Of a DNA stretch of 15,642 nt, positions 6,804 to 13,351 are shown in pieces. Below the pieces are notes generated by a model that was given only the letters and a program-made list of their open reading frames with translations, ran no database searches and had not been told where the DNA came from. Origin of the DNA: Miltoncostaeales bacterium (GTDB taxonomy: Bacteria; Actinomycetota; Thermoleophilia; Miltoncostaeales; Miltoncostaeaceae); contig JAUROO010000060.1 in assembly GCA_030829765.1 (NCBI GenBank), positions 1-15,642 on the forward strand, in the 5' to 3' direction. Every line of letters starts with the position of its first letter. The first letter of the stretch is position 1. Position numbers and translations under genes: made by a program.

Positions 6804-7522
6804 CGGGCCATCCCCGCCTGCGCGGCCAGCCGCGCGAGTTCGGCGGAGGTGAGCAGGCGGTGCTCTCCCCGCTGCAGTCGTCCAAGCCCCAGTCCGCCGT
6901 AGCGGGTGCGCACCAGCCGGCGCACCCGATGGCCCAGGGCCTCGCACATCCTGCGAACCTGGCGGTTACGGCCCTCGGTGATCTCGATGCGCAGCCAGGT
7001 GCCCCCCGGCGTCTGGCGGTCGAGCACCTCCACCCGTGCAGGCTGGGTGGGGCCGTCATCCAGTTCGATGCCATTCCGGAGTGCGCGCACCGCGGTGGAC
7101 GATACCCGTCCGTCCACCAGCGCCTCGTAGGTCTTGGGCACCTTCGACCTCGGATGCATCAGGCGGTGGGCCAGGTCGCCATCGTTGGTGATGAGCAGCA
7201 GGCCCGTGGTGTCGATGTCCAGCCGCCCGATGGGGTAGAGGCGGACGTCGTCGGGCAGCCCGTCGAGCACCGTGGGGCGTCCCTCGGGGTCGGATGCGGT
7301 GGACACCACGCCCATCGGCTTGTTGAGCATGTACGTCCGGATGGGCTCGGCGTGCACCCGGCGGCCATCCACGGTGATCACATCGGCGTCCCGCACCACC
7401 TGGCCAACCATCGCGACGTCACCGTTCACGGTTACCCGGCCCTCGGCAACCAGTTTCTCGGCGGCTCGGCGGCTCGCCACCCCGGCCTGGGCCAGGGCGC
7501 GATGCACGCGCATCTCAGCCAT
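6800..7522 (-). CDS. rluB: RsuA/RluB-family rRNA pseudouridine synthase
   Basis: A 240-residue pseudouridine synthase. An S4 RNA-binding domain (MRVHRALAQAGVASRRAAEKLVAEGRVTVNG region, about 4-50) is followed by the catalytic domain with YPIGRLDIDTTGLLL, where D102 is the catalytic aspartate of the family; KTYEA and GRNRQVRRMCEALGH are further family motifs. Such enzymes modify uridine in 23S rRNA (RluB) or 16S rRNA (RsuA); linkage to scpA and scpB is typical for rluB, so I favour 23S rRNA. ATG 7522 overlaps the end of scpB by eight bases; a second ATG at 7513 would give a shorter, equally plausible start just before the S4 domain. Its stop overlaps the aroH start. Confidence 0.9.
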   Translation of the reverse strand: MAEMRVHRALAQAGVASRRAAEKLVAEGRVTVNGDVAMVGQVVRDADVITVDGRRVHAEPIRTYMLNKPMGVVSTASDPEGRPTVLDGLPDDVRLYPIGRLDIDTTGLLLITNDGDLAHRLMHPRSKVPKTYEALVDGRVSSTAVRALRNGIELDDGPTQPARVEVLDRQTPGGTWLRIEITEGRNRQVRRMCEALGHRVRRLVRTRYGGLGLGRLQRGEHRLLTSAELARLAAQAGMAR

Positions 7523-8096
7523 CGCCGGTCTCGGCCTCCGCGATGAGGTCGGCCTGCTGCAGCCGCGCGCGCAGGCCCTGCGCCTCGGGCCCGGTCAGCT
7601 CGAAGCGCTCGAGCGTGGGCAGGTCACCGCGCCGCGCCAGGCCGAAGCGCTCGAGGAACAGCGTGGTGGTGCGGTAGGTGACCGGGCCCGACTGCGGACG
7701 CTCGGCCTCCTCGATCAGTCCGCGGTCCAGCAGGCTGCCCACCGTGCTGTCCACGTCCACCCCGCGCAGTCGGCCGACCTCACGTCGCGTCACGGGCTCG
7801 AGGTAGGCAACCACGGCGAGCGTCTCCAGCGCAGCAGGCGACAGCCGATCCTCGCGCGGCCGGGCGCGCAGCCGATCACATGCCGGCGCCAGGTCCGCGC
7901 GCGTGCGCAGTGCCCAACCGCCCGCCACCTCGGCCAGCTCCAGCCCGGTGTCCGCGGCATGCCGGGCGGCGATCTCGTCCAGCGCGCGGGCGATCACGGC
8001 GGGGGACTCCTCCGTGATGTCCTGGAGGGTCGTCACCTCGAGCGGCTCGGGGGCGATGAACAGCAGGGCCTCGATCGTGCGGGCCAGTTCGGTCAT
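7515..8096 (-). CDS. scpB: Segregation and condensation protein B
   Basis: A 193-residue ScpB, the winged-helix subunit that dimerises and binds ScpA in the SMC condensin complex, which compacts the chromosome and helps segregation. The start MTELARTIEALLFIAPEPL, the central LSPAALETLAVVAYLEPVTRREV and the LLDRGLIEEAERPQSGP region with TTTLFLERFGL are characteristic. The start ATG 8096 overlaps the scpA stop (ATGA), so the two proteins would be made in step; the 3' end overlaps rluB. The SMC gene itself is not in the window. Confidence 0.93.
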   Translation of the reverse strand: MTELARTIEALLFIAPEPLEVTTLQDITEESPAVIARALDEIAARHAADTGLELAEVAGGWALRTRADLAPACDRLRARPREDRLSPAALETLAVVAYLEPVTRREVGRLRGVDVDSTVGSLLDRGLIEEAERPQSGPVTYRTTTLFLERFGLARRGDLPTLERFELTGPEAQGLRARLQQADLIAEAETGDG

Positions 8097-8818
8097 GCGC
8101 GCGTGCCCCGGATGAGGATGTCGCCGAACGGCACGTCCTGCCGCAGTTCGGCCTCGCCGCGGCGCACCATCTCGAGCGCGGCCAGCAGGGTGAGGGCCTC
8201 CTCCAGCCGGTCGCAGTCGGACACCATCTGGTCGAACGACACCTCGCGAAGGCGCGCCAGCGATTCGCGCAGGCGGCCGAGCAGTTCGGGCAGCGGCCGG
8301 CGGCGCACCCCCATGTGCTCCAGCGACGGGGCGGGCGGGGCCTCCACCATCTTCTCCATCGCGGCGCGCAGGCGCGCCGGGTCGTCGCGCACCGGCACCG
8401 GCGCCGCCGTGCCGGGCGGCACCCGCCGGTACCGCGGCCCCTGGGCCGCCCGCAGGCGCTCGGCCAGCCACTGCGCGGCGCGTTGGAACGGTGCATACGC
8501 CACCAACCGGGCCACGAGCGCCTCGCGCATGGCCAGCGCGTCCAGGTCGGGCTCGTCCTCCACGTCCTCGCCCAGCATCCGCCGCCCCTTCAGGTCGGCG
8601 ATGGCGGCGAGCAGCAGGATCAACTGGCTCGCGGCGTCGATCTCCCAGCGCTCGTCGCTGCCGGGGGTGACCGACTCCTCGATCAGGTCGGCCAGCGGCA
8701 GCTCGAGCATGTCGACCTCATCCCTCAGCAGCAGGGTGAGCAGCAGGTCGAAGGGCCCCTGGAAGAGGTCGATCTGGACCTCCTGCGTGAGGGCCGCGCT
8801 CGAGTCGAGTGCAGGCAC
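8093..8818 (-). CDS. scpA: Segregation and condensation protein A
   Basis: A 241-residue ScpA, the kleisin that bridges the SMC head domains together with ScpB. The N-terminal helical domain contains the typical VQIDLFQGPFDLLLTLL followed by DMLELPLADLIEE and QLILLLAAIADLKGRRML; the C-terminal winged helix holds ALTLLAALEMVRRGEAEL and ends QDVPFGDILIRG. The middle (about 125-165) is Pro/Arg/Ala-rich, as expected for the linker. The start is GTG 8818; a TAACCT element ends six bases ahead of it, which suggests the message starts at this codon. First gene of the operon that runs through scpB and rluB to aroH, divergent from hisC. Confidence 0.92.
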   Translation of the reverse strand: MPALDSSAALTQEVQIDLFQGPFDLLLTLLLRDEVDMLELPLADLIEESVTPGSDERWEIDAASQLILLLAAIADLKGRRMLGEDVEDEPDLDALAMREALVARLVAYAPFQRAAQWLAERLRAAQGPRYRRVPPGTAAPVPVRDDPARLRAAMEKMVEAPPAPSLEHMGVRRRPLPELLGRLRESLARLREVSFDQMVSDCDRLEEALTLLAALEMVRRGEAELRQDVPFGDILIRGTRA

Positions 8819-8824
8819 GGGGCA

Positions 8825-8830
8825 AGGTTA
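8825..8830 (-). promoter_or_regulatory. -10 element of the scpA operon
   Basis: On the minus strand TAACCT occupies 8830-8825, six bases before GTG 8818, consistent with a leaderless transcript. The same hexamer serves msrA at 12197-12202. I see no clear -35 at normal spacing. Confidence 0.45.
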
Positions 8831-8876
8831 CCGCCGGCCCCGGCGCGTCCCCGCGCCGCATCCCGGCCGGGCGTGC

Positions 8877-8882
8877 GATCAT
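8877..8882 (+). promoter_or_regulatory. Possible -10 element of the hisC-aroF-tyrA operon
   Basis: GATCAT lies eight bases before ATG 8891, the same distance as for trpS and the CPBP gene. It deviates from the TA---T pattern in its first base and no -35 is evident, so this is tentative. Region 8819-8890 must hold the control sites of both divergent operons. Confidence 0.3.
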
Positions 8883-8890
8883 GCCGCGCG

Positions 8891-10024
8891 ATGGCAATCC
8901 GGACCTCCGACCGCATCGCGGGCATCCCGCACTACGAGCCCGGCCTCACCATGGCCGAGGTCATGGACGCCTACGGGCTGTCGTCGGTGGTGAAGCTGGC
9001 GTCGAACGAGAGCCCGTTCCCCCCGTTGCCGGAGGTGAAGGCCGTCATCGACGCCGGCCTGGAGGGCCTGAACCGCTACCCCGATGGCGCTGCACGGGCC
9101 CTGCGTGAGGCGCTGGCCGACCGCCACGCGGTCGATCCGGGGCAGATCGCCGTGGGCAACGGCTCATGCGAGCTGATCGTGCACGCGGGCACCGCGTTGC
9201 TCGATCCGGGCACCACGGTGATCCACGCCGACCCGTCGTTCGCCATGTACCCGCACCTCGCCGCCGAGACCGGTGCCGAGGGCATCGCGGTGCCCCTCGC
9301 CCCGGATGGCGGTCACGACCTCGACGCCATGGCGGCCGCGGTGGACGAGCGCACGCGCCTGGTGATCATCTGCAATCCGAACAACCCAACAGGTGTGTAC
9401 CGGTCCTCCGATGAGGTCGAGCGGTTCCTCGACGTCATCCCGGACGACCTCGCGGTGCTGGTGGACGAGGCCTACTACGACTTCGTCGCCGAGCCCGACC
9501 GCGGACGGGTGTCGGTGCTCGCGCGCACCCGGCCGAACCTGCTGGTCACCCGCACCTTCAGCAAGGCCTACGGCCTGTGCGGCCTGCGGGTGGGCTACGG
9601 GGTGGGATCGGAGGCCTGGGTGCGGGCGCTCGACGCAGTGCGCCAGCCCTTCAACACCAACCAGCTGGCGCAGGTGGCTGCGCTCGAGAGCCTGCGTCAT
9701 CCACACGTCATCCAGGCGCGGGTGGATGAGGCCATCGCCGAGCGCGATCGCGTGTCGGCGGCGCTCACGGAAATGGGCGTGCCCTTTACCCGGAGCCACG
9801 GCAACTTTATCCTGCTGGGGCCGCCTGACCCGGGCATGGATGCCCGCGTCCTGCACGAGGAGCTCCTGAAGCGGGGCATCATCGTGCGCGACGGTTCCGC
9901 CCTTGGGTGCCCCGGCACCCTGCGCGTGACCATCGGGGCACCGGAGGAGAACGACGCATTCCTGACCGCGCTCGCCGCCGTGGCGGGCACCGGACAACTC
10001 ATAGGGGACACACCGAAGCCATGA
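8891..10024 (+). CDS. hisC: Histidinol-phosphate / aromatic aminotransferase, HisC type
   Basis: A 377-residue PLP-dependent class I/II aminotransferase close to HisC. Visible are the start of the fold (VVKLASNESPF), NPNNPTG (162-168), DEAYYDF (D192, Y195 contacting the cofactor) and TFSKAYGLCGLRVGYG with PLP-binding K225. HisC enzymes transaminate histidinol phosphate, and several also act on phenylpyruvate and 4-hydroxyphenylpyruvate. Co-transcription with aroF and tyrA, rather than with his genes, makes the final step of tyrosine or phenylalanine synthesis the likely job here; whether it also serves histidine cannot be told. It would be the first gene of its transcript. Its TGA overlaps the aroF start (ATGA). 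Confidence 0.88.
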   Translation: MAIRTSDRIAGIPHYEPGLTMAEVMDAYGLSSVVKLASNESPFPPLPEVKAVIDAGLEGLNRYPDGAARALREALADRHAVDPGQIAVGNGSCELIVHAGTALLDPGTTVIHADPSFAMYPHLAAETGAEGIAVPLAPDGGHDLDAMAAAVDERTRLVIICNPNNPTGVYRSSDEVERFLDVIPDDLAVLVDEAYYDFVAEPDRGRVSVLARTRPNLLVTRTFSKAYGLCGLRVGYGVGSEAWVRALDAVRQPFNTNQLAQVAALESLRHPHVIQARVDEAIAERDRVSAALTEMGVPFTRSHGNFILLGPPDPGMDARVLHEELLKRGIIVRDGSALGCPGTLRVTIGAPEENDAFLTALAAVAGTGQLIGDTPKP

Positions 10025-11067
10025 TGATCGTGATGAAGGAAGGCGCGAGCGACGGCCAGATCCAGGCGATCGTGGATCGCGTGACCGCCGCCGGGGCGCA
10101 GGCCCATGTTTCGCGCGGCGAGTTCGTCACGGTCATCGGCGCCATCGGCGACGACCGCGAGATGATCGCCCAGCTCGACCTGGCTGGACAGGACGGCGTC
10201 GAGAAGGTCGTGCCGATCCTGAAGCCGTACAAGCTGGTGTCGCGCGAGTTCCGCCACGGCGACCTGCCCGTGGTGGTGGACGGCATCAAGGTGGGCGGCG
10301 GCTCGTTCGGCCTCATTGCCGGGCCGTGCACCGTGGAGACCCGCGAGCAGACGCTCGAGACCGCGCGCGTGGTGAAGGCGGCCGGCGCGGCGATGCTGCG
10401 CGGTGGCGCATACAAGCCGCGCACCTCGCCCTACACCTTCCAGGGCCTCGGCACACCGGCGCTCGAGATCCTCGCCGAGGCGAAGGCCGAGACCGGCCTG
10501 CCCATCGTCACCGAGCTCATGGACATCCGGCAGCTCGACGACATCCTCGAGGTAGCTGATGTCATCCAGTTGGGCGCCCGGAACATGCAGAACTTCGACC
10601 TCATGCGCGAGGTGGGCCGCACCGACAAGGCCGTACTGCTGAAGCGCGGGCTGGCCAACACCATCGAGGAGTGGCTGCTCTCGGCGGAGTACATCGCCAA
10701 GGAGGGCAACGAGCGCATCATGCTGTGCGAGCGCGGCATCCGCACCTTCGAGACCGCTACGCGTTCGACGCTGGACCTCTCGGCGGTGCCGGTGGCCAAG
10801 CACATGTCTGCCCTGCCGGTGATCGTGGACCCGTCGCACGCCATGGGGCGCCGCGACTTCATCCTCCCCATGGCGCGTGCCGCGGTGGCCGCCGGGGCGG
10901 ACGGCCTGATCGTGGAGGTCCACCCGGCCCCCGAGCACGCGCTGTGCGATGGCCCGCAGGCCCTCTACGCGGACCAGTTCGCAGCATGGGTCGAGGACGT
11001 CAAGCGCATCGTGGACGTGATGGGCCTGGTGATGGCGGGCGGCGAGCCCGTGGCCGCCGGGGTCTAG
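10021..11067 (+). CDS. aroF: 3-deoxy-7-phosphoheptulonate synthase, type I-beta
   Basis: A 348-residue DAHP synthase that condenses phosphoenolpyruvate and erythrose 4-phosphate, the first step to chorismate. Residues 1-70 form the ferredoxin-like regulatory domain (MMIVMKEGASDGQIQAIVDRV at its start) found in the Thermotoga maritima enzyme, where tyrosine and phenylalanine inhibit. The barrel follows with AGPCTVE (C103), LRGGAYKPRTSPYTFQGLG, VDPSHAMG (H273), E299 and D310; these correspond to the four metal ligands of that enzyme, so activity and feedback control are expected. ATG 10021 overlaps the hisC stop; ATG 10024 is the alternative. tyrA starts at the base after its stop codon. Confidence 0.94.
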   Translation: MMIVMKEGASDGQIQAIVDRVTAAGAQAHVSRGEFVTVIGAIGDDREMIAQLDLAGQDGVEKVVPILKPYKLVSREFRHGDLPVVVDGIKVGGGSFGLIAGPCTVETREQTLETARVVKAAGAAMLRGGAYKPRTSPYTFQGLGTPALEILAEAKAETGLPIVTELMDIRQLDDILEVADVIQLGARNMQNFDLMREVGRTDKAVLLKRGLANTIEEWLLSAEYIAKEGNERIMLCERGIRTFETATRSTLDLSAVPVAKHMSALPVIVDPSHAMGRRDFILPMARAAVAAGADGLIVEVHPAPEHALCDGPQALYADQFAAWVEDVKRIVDVMGLVMAGGEPVAAGV

Positions 11068-12177
11068 GTGGCTGCGGCCGGGCTGGGCGGCCCGGTCGCC
11101 CTCATCGGCGTCGGGCTGATCGGCGGATCGCTGGGCCTTGCCCTGCGCCAGGCCGGCGTCGCGGACATCCGCGGCGTTGACCCCGCGGAAGGCGCTGTGG
11201 ACGACGCCCTCACCCGTGGGGCCATCACCCGGGCGTGCAACGACGTCGCGGACGCCGTCGAGGGCGCGCGCGCGGTTGTGGTGTGCGCCCCCGTCGGCGA
11301 CATCCCCGAGGTCGTGCGGGCGGCGCTGCGGGCCGCCGATGACGACGCGGTGGTCACCGACGTGGGGTCGGCCAAGAGCATGGTGCTCGCCGCTCTCACG
11401 CCCGTCGAGCGCGAGCGCTTCTGCGGTGGGCACCCGGTGGCGGGCGGCGAGCGATCGGGCGTGGCGAATGCGCGCGCCGACCTGTTTGCGGGTGCCACCT
11501 GGTTCCTCACGCCCACGGGGGAGACGCGACCGGAATTGCTGCGCCGCATCCACGGGATGGTGTCCTCGGTAGGGGCGATCCCCGTGGCAGTTGATGCCGG
11601 GGTGCACGACCACCTCATGGCACTGGTGTCGCACCTGCCGCACGTGATGGCGTCGGCCCTCATGCGACAGGCAGCGGGAACGGCGCCGCAGGGGCGCGAG
11701 GCGCTCCGGTCGGCGGGGCCGTCATTCCGCGACCTCACGCGCGTTGCCGGGGCCAACCCGCGCCTGTGGGCCGACATCCTCCTGGGCAATCGTGACGCCG
11801 TGCTGGCCGAGACGCAGCGGCACCGCGCGGAGCTGGCCGATGTGGAGGCCGCCCTCGAGCGCGGTGATCGCGCGTGGCTCGAGGAGTTCTTCGGTGCGGC
11901 GGCCACGGCGCGGGAGCGCCTGGTGGCCCAGGAGGAGGTCACGGGTGGGGAGGTCGTGCGCGTGATGGTGGAGGTGCCCAACCGGCCCGGCGTGCTGAGC
12001 GAGATCGCCACGGCGCTGGGGCACGCCCACATCAACATCGAGGACCTGCACCTGAGCCCCGCGCGCCCCGATGAGCCCTTCGGGCGCCTGGAGGTGGACG
12101 TGGCCGGCGATGGCGCCGCAGCCCGCGCGATCGAGCTCATCGCCGCCCGGGGCTTCCGCGCCACCGCAGCCGGGTGA
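11068..12177 (+). CDS. tyrA: Prephenate dehydrogenase with C-terminal ACT domain
   Basis: A 369-residue TyrA that oxidatively decarboxylates prephenate to 4-hydroxyphenylpyruvate. The Rossmann NAD(P) site is ALIGVGLIGGSLGLAL (glycines 14-20), followed by the family motifs GGHPVAGGERSG (H122) and VSHLPHVMASAL (H189), and FRDLTRVAGANPRLWADILLGN. Residues 296-365 form an ACT domain (RVMVEVPNRPGVLSEIATAL, then INIEDLHL), which in other proteins binds amino acids; tyrosine feedback is the natural guess. Arogenate use cannot be excluded. GTG 11068 directly follows the aroF stop with no spacer, so translation is probably coupled. The stop codon lies inside the -35 element of the msrA promoter. Confidence 0.93.
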   Translation: MAAAGLGGPVALIGVGLIGGSLGLALRQAGVADIRGVDPAEGAVDDALTRGAITRACNDVADAVEGARAVVVCAPVGDIPEVVRAALRAADDDAVVTDVGSAKSMVLAALTPVERERFCGGHPVAGGERSGVANARADLFAGATWFLTPTGETRPELLRRIHGMVSSVGAIPVAVDAGVHDHLMALVSHLPHVMASALMRQAAGTAPQGREALRSAGPSFRDLTRVAGANPRLWADILLGNRDAVLAETQRHRAELADVEAALERGDRAWLEEFFGAAATARERLVAQEEVTGGEVVRVMVEVPNRPGVLSEIATALGHAHINIEDLHLSPARPDEPFGRLEVDVAGDGAAARAIELIAARGFRATAAG

Positions 12178-12202
12178 CCGCGGGCCCCGTCGGCCCTAAC
12201 CT
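12174..12202 (+). promoter_or_regulatory. Promoter of the msrA operon
   Basis: GTGACC (12174-12179), a 17-base spacer and TAACCT (12197-12202) form a -35/-10 pair; the -35 overlaps the tyrA stop codon. Transcription would start near 12209, leaving a leader of about 22 bases with a ribosome binding site, unlike the leaderless-type starts elsewhere in the window. Confidence 0.5.
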
Positions 12203-12218
12203 TGGGGTCACGATCGAC

Positions 12219-12228
12219 GGGGGAGGGG
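12219..12228 (+). promoter_or_regulatory. Ribosome binding site of msrA
   Basis: The purine run GGGGGAGGGG ends two bases before ATG 12231, with GGAGG spaced four bases from it. It fixes the start at 12231 rather than at upstream in-frame codons that would overlap the tyrA end and the promoter. Confidence 0.6.
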
Positions 12229-12230
12229 CG

Positions 12231-12887
12231 ATGGGCATCTTCGGGATGGGAAATCCGGTCATGGTCACCGAGCAGGACGCCCTGCCCGGGCGCACCGAGA
12301 CCATTCGCGTGCCGGCGGCTCACGAGGTTCTCGGCACCCCGCTGCTGCCGCCCTTCGCCGATGAGCTCGAGCAGATCGTGGTCGGGATGGGGTGCTTCTG
12401 GGGCGCCGAGCGCATGTTCTGGACGCAGCCGGGCGTGTGGACCACCGCGGTGGGCTACGCCGGCGGCTTCACGCGCAACCCGCTCTACGAGGAGGTATGC
12501 ACGGGCCGCACCGGGCACAACGAGGTGGTCCTGGCGGTGTTCGACCCCGCGGTGACCTCCTACGGGGAGATGCTGCGGGTGTTCTGGGAGGGCCACGACC
12601 CCACCCAGGGCTTCCGCCAGGGCAACGACGTGGGAACCCAGTACCGGTCGGCCATCTACTGGGCGGACGATCGCCAGCGCCGTCTGGCCGAGGAGTCCGC
12701 GGGCATGTTCCAGGAGGCGCTGGATTCCGCCGGGGCGGGGCGCATCACCACCGAGATCGCCGAGGCGGGGCCGTTCTTCTACGCCGAGGGGTACCACCAG
12801 CAGTACCTGGCCAAGAACCCCAACGGCTACTGCGGGCTGGGGGGCACCGGGGTCTCCTGCCCGGCCGGGATCGCCCGGCTCACCTAG
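12231..12887 (+). CDS. msrA: Peptide-methionine (S)-S-oxide reductase
   Basis: A 218-residue MsrA, which reduces the S form of methionine sulfoxide in oxidised proteins, using thioredoxin for recycling. The catalytic motif is MGCFWGAE with C55; GYAGG, GHNEVV and GNDVGTQYRSAIY are the conserved substrate-site segments. The C-terminus NPNGYCGLGGTGVSCP carries C201 and C210, the recycling cysteines, so it belongs to the three-cysteine E. coli type. About 45 residues precede the catalytic domain, again as in the E. coli enzyme. There is no signal peptide, so it acts in the cytoplasm. First of three tightly linked genes; the acetyltransferase gene starts two bases after its stop. Confidence 0.95.
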   Translation: MGIFGMGNPVMVTEQDALPGRTETIRVPAAHEVLGTPLLPPFADELEQIVVGMGCFWGAERMFWTQPGVWTTAVGYAGGFTRNPLYEEVCTGRTGHNEVVLAVFDPAVTSYGEMLRVFWEGHDPTQGFRQGNDVGTQYRSAIYWADDRQRRLAEESAGMFQEALDSAGAGRITTEIAEAGPFFYAEGYHQQYLAKNPNGYCGLGGTGVSCPAGIARLT

Positions 12888-12889
12888 CG

Positions 12890-13351
12890 GTGGACGGCCT
12901 GGCACCGCCCCGGCCGCTCCGCGCAGCCGACTTCGACGCCGCGCGCGCCGTGGCCGATGGGTGGTTCGGCCATCCCGTGGGCCTCACGTTGCACCGCCTG
13001 TTCTTCGACCAGTTGGGGCCACATGGCGTGTGGATCGCGCGCGACGACGGCGCGCCGGCGGGCTTCCTGCTGGGCATGCCCAGTGCCTCGGAGCCCGACC
13101 TCGCCTACGTGCACCTCCATGCGGTGGACCCGGCGCTACGCGGCCGTGGCCTGGGTGCCGCCCTCTACCGCGAGTTCGGGGCGCGGGCCATGGGGCGGGG
13201 CTGCTCCCGTATCCGGGCGCTCGCCGCGCCCGGGCGGGAGGGCTCGATCGCGTTCCATCGCGCACTCGGATTCGATGGTCCGCTGATACCCGGCTACCTC
13301 GGCCCGGGGCAGGACCGCATCGTGTTCGAGCGCGCGCTGCCCATTCCATGA
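12890..13351 (+). CDS. GNAT-family N-acetyltransferase
   Basis: A 153-residue single-domain acetyltransferase. The acetyl-CoA binding signature is VHLHAVDPALRGRGLGAALY, with RGRGLG at 84-89 (the Q/RxxGxG/A motif), followed by the typical C-terminal element GSIAFHRALGF (119-128). The first 75 residues form the variable half that chooses the acceptor, so the substrate (small amine, amino acid or protein) cannot be read from the sequence. GTG 12890 is two bases after the msrA stop and the TGA stop overlaps the start of the photolyase-like gene (ATGA), so it belongs to this operon. I know of no specific GNAT subfamily it belongs to. Confidence 0.85.
   Translation: MDGLAPPRPLRAADFDAARAVADGWFGHPVGLTLHRLFFDQLGPHGVWIARDDGAPAGFLLGMPSASEPDLAYVHLHAVDPALRGRGLGAALYREFGARAMGRGCSRIRALAAPGREGSIAFHRALGFDGPLIPGYLGPGQDRIVFERALPIP

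Noticed and set aside
8881..8893. ATG 8881 as start of hisC
   Set aside because: It is in a different frame from the aminotransferase; ATG 8891 is in frame and gives the normal N-terminus.
9697..11643. Long open frame of 648 codons on the minus strand
   Set aside because: It lies antisense to hisC, aroF and tyrA, which have full sets of family motifs; its product is rich in His, Arg and Gly with no fold signature. Long antisense frames are normal in DNA of this GC content.
11064..12905. Open frame of 613 codons on the minus strand
   Set aside because: Antisense to tyrA and msrA, product of low complexity (Ala, Ser, Arg), no motif.
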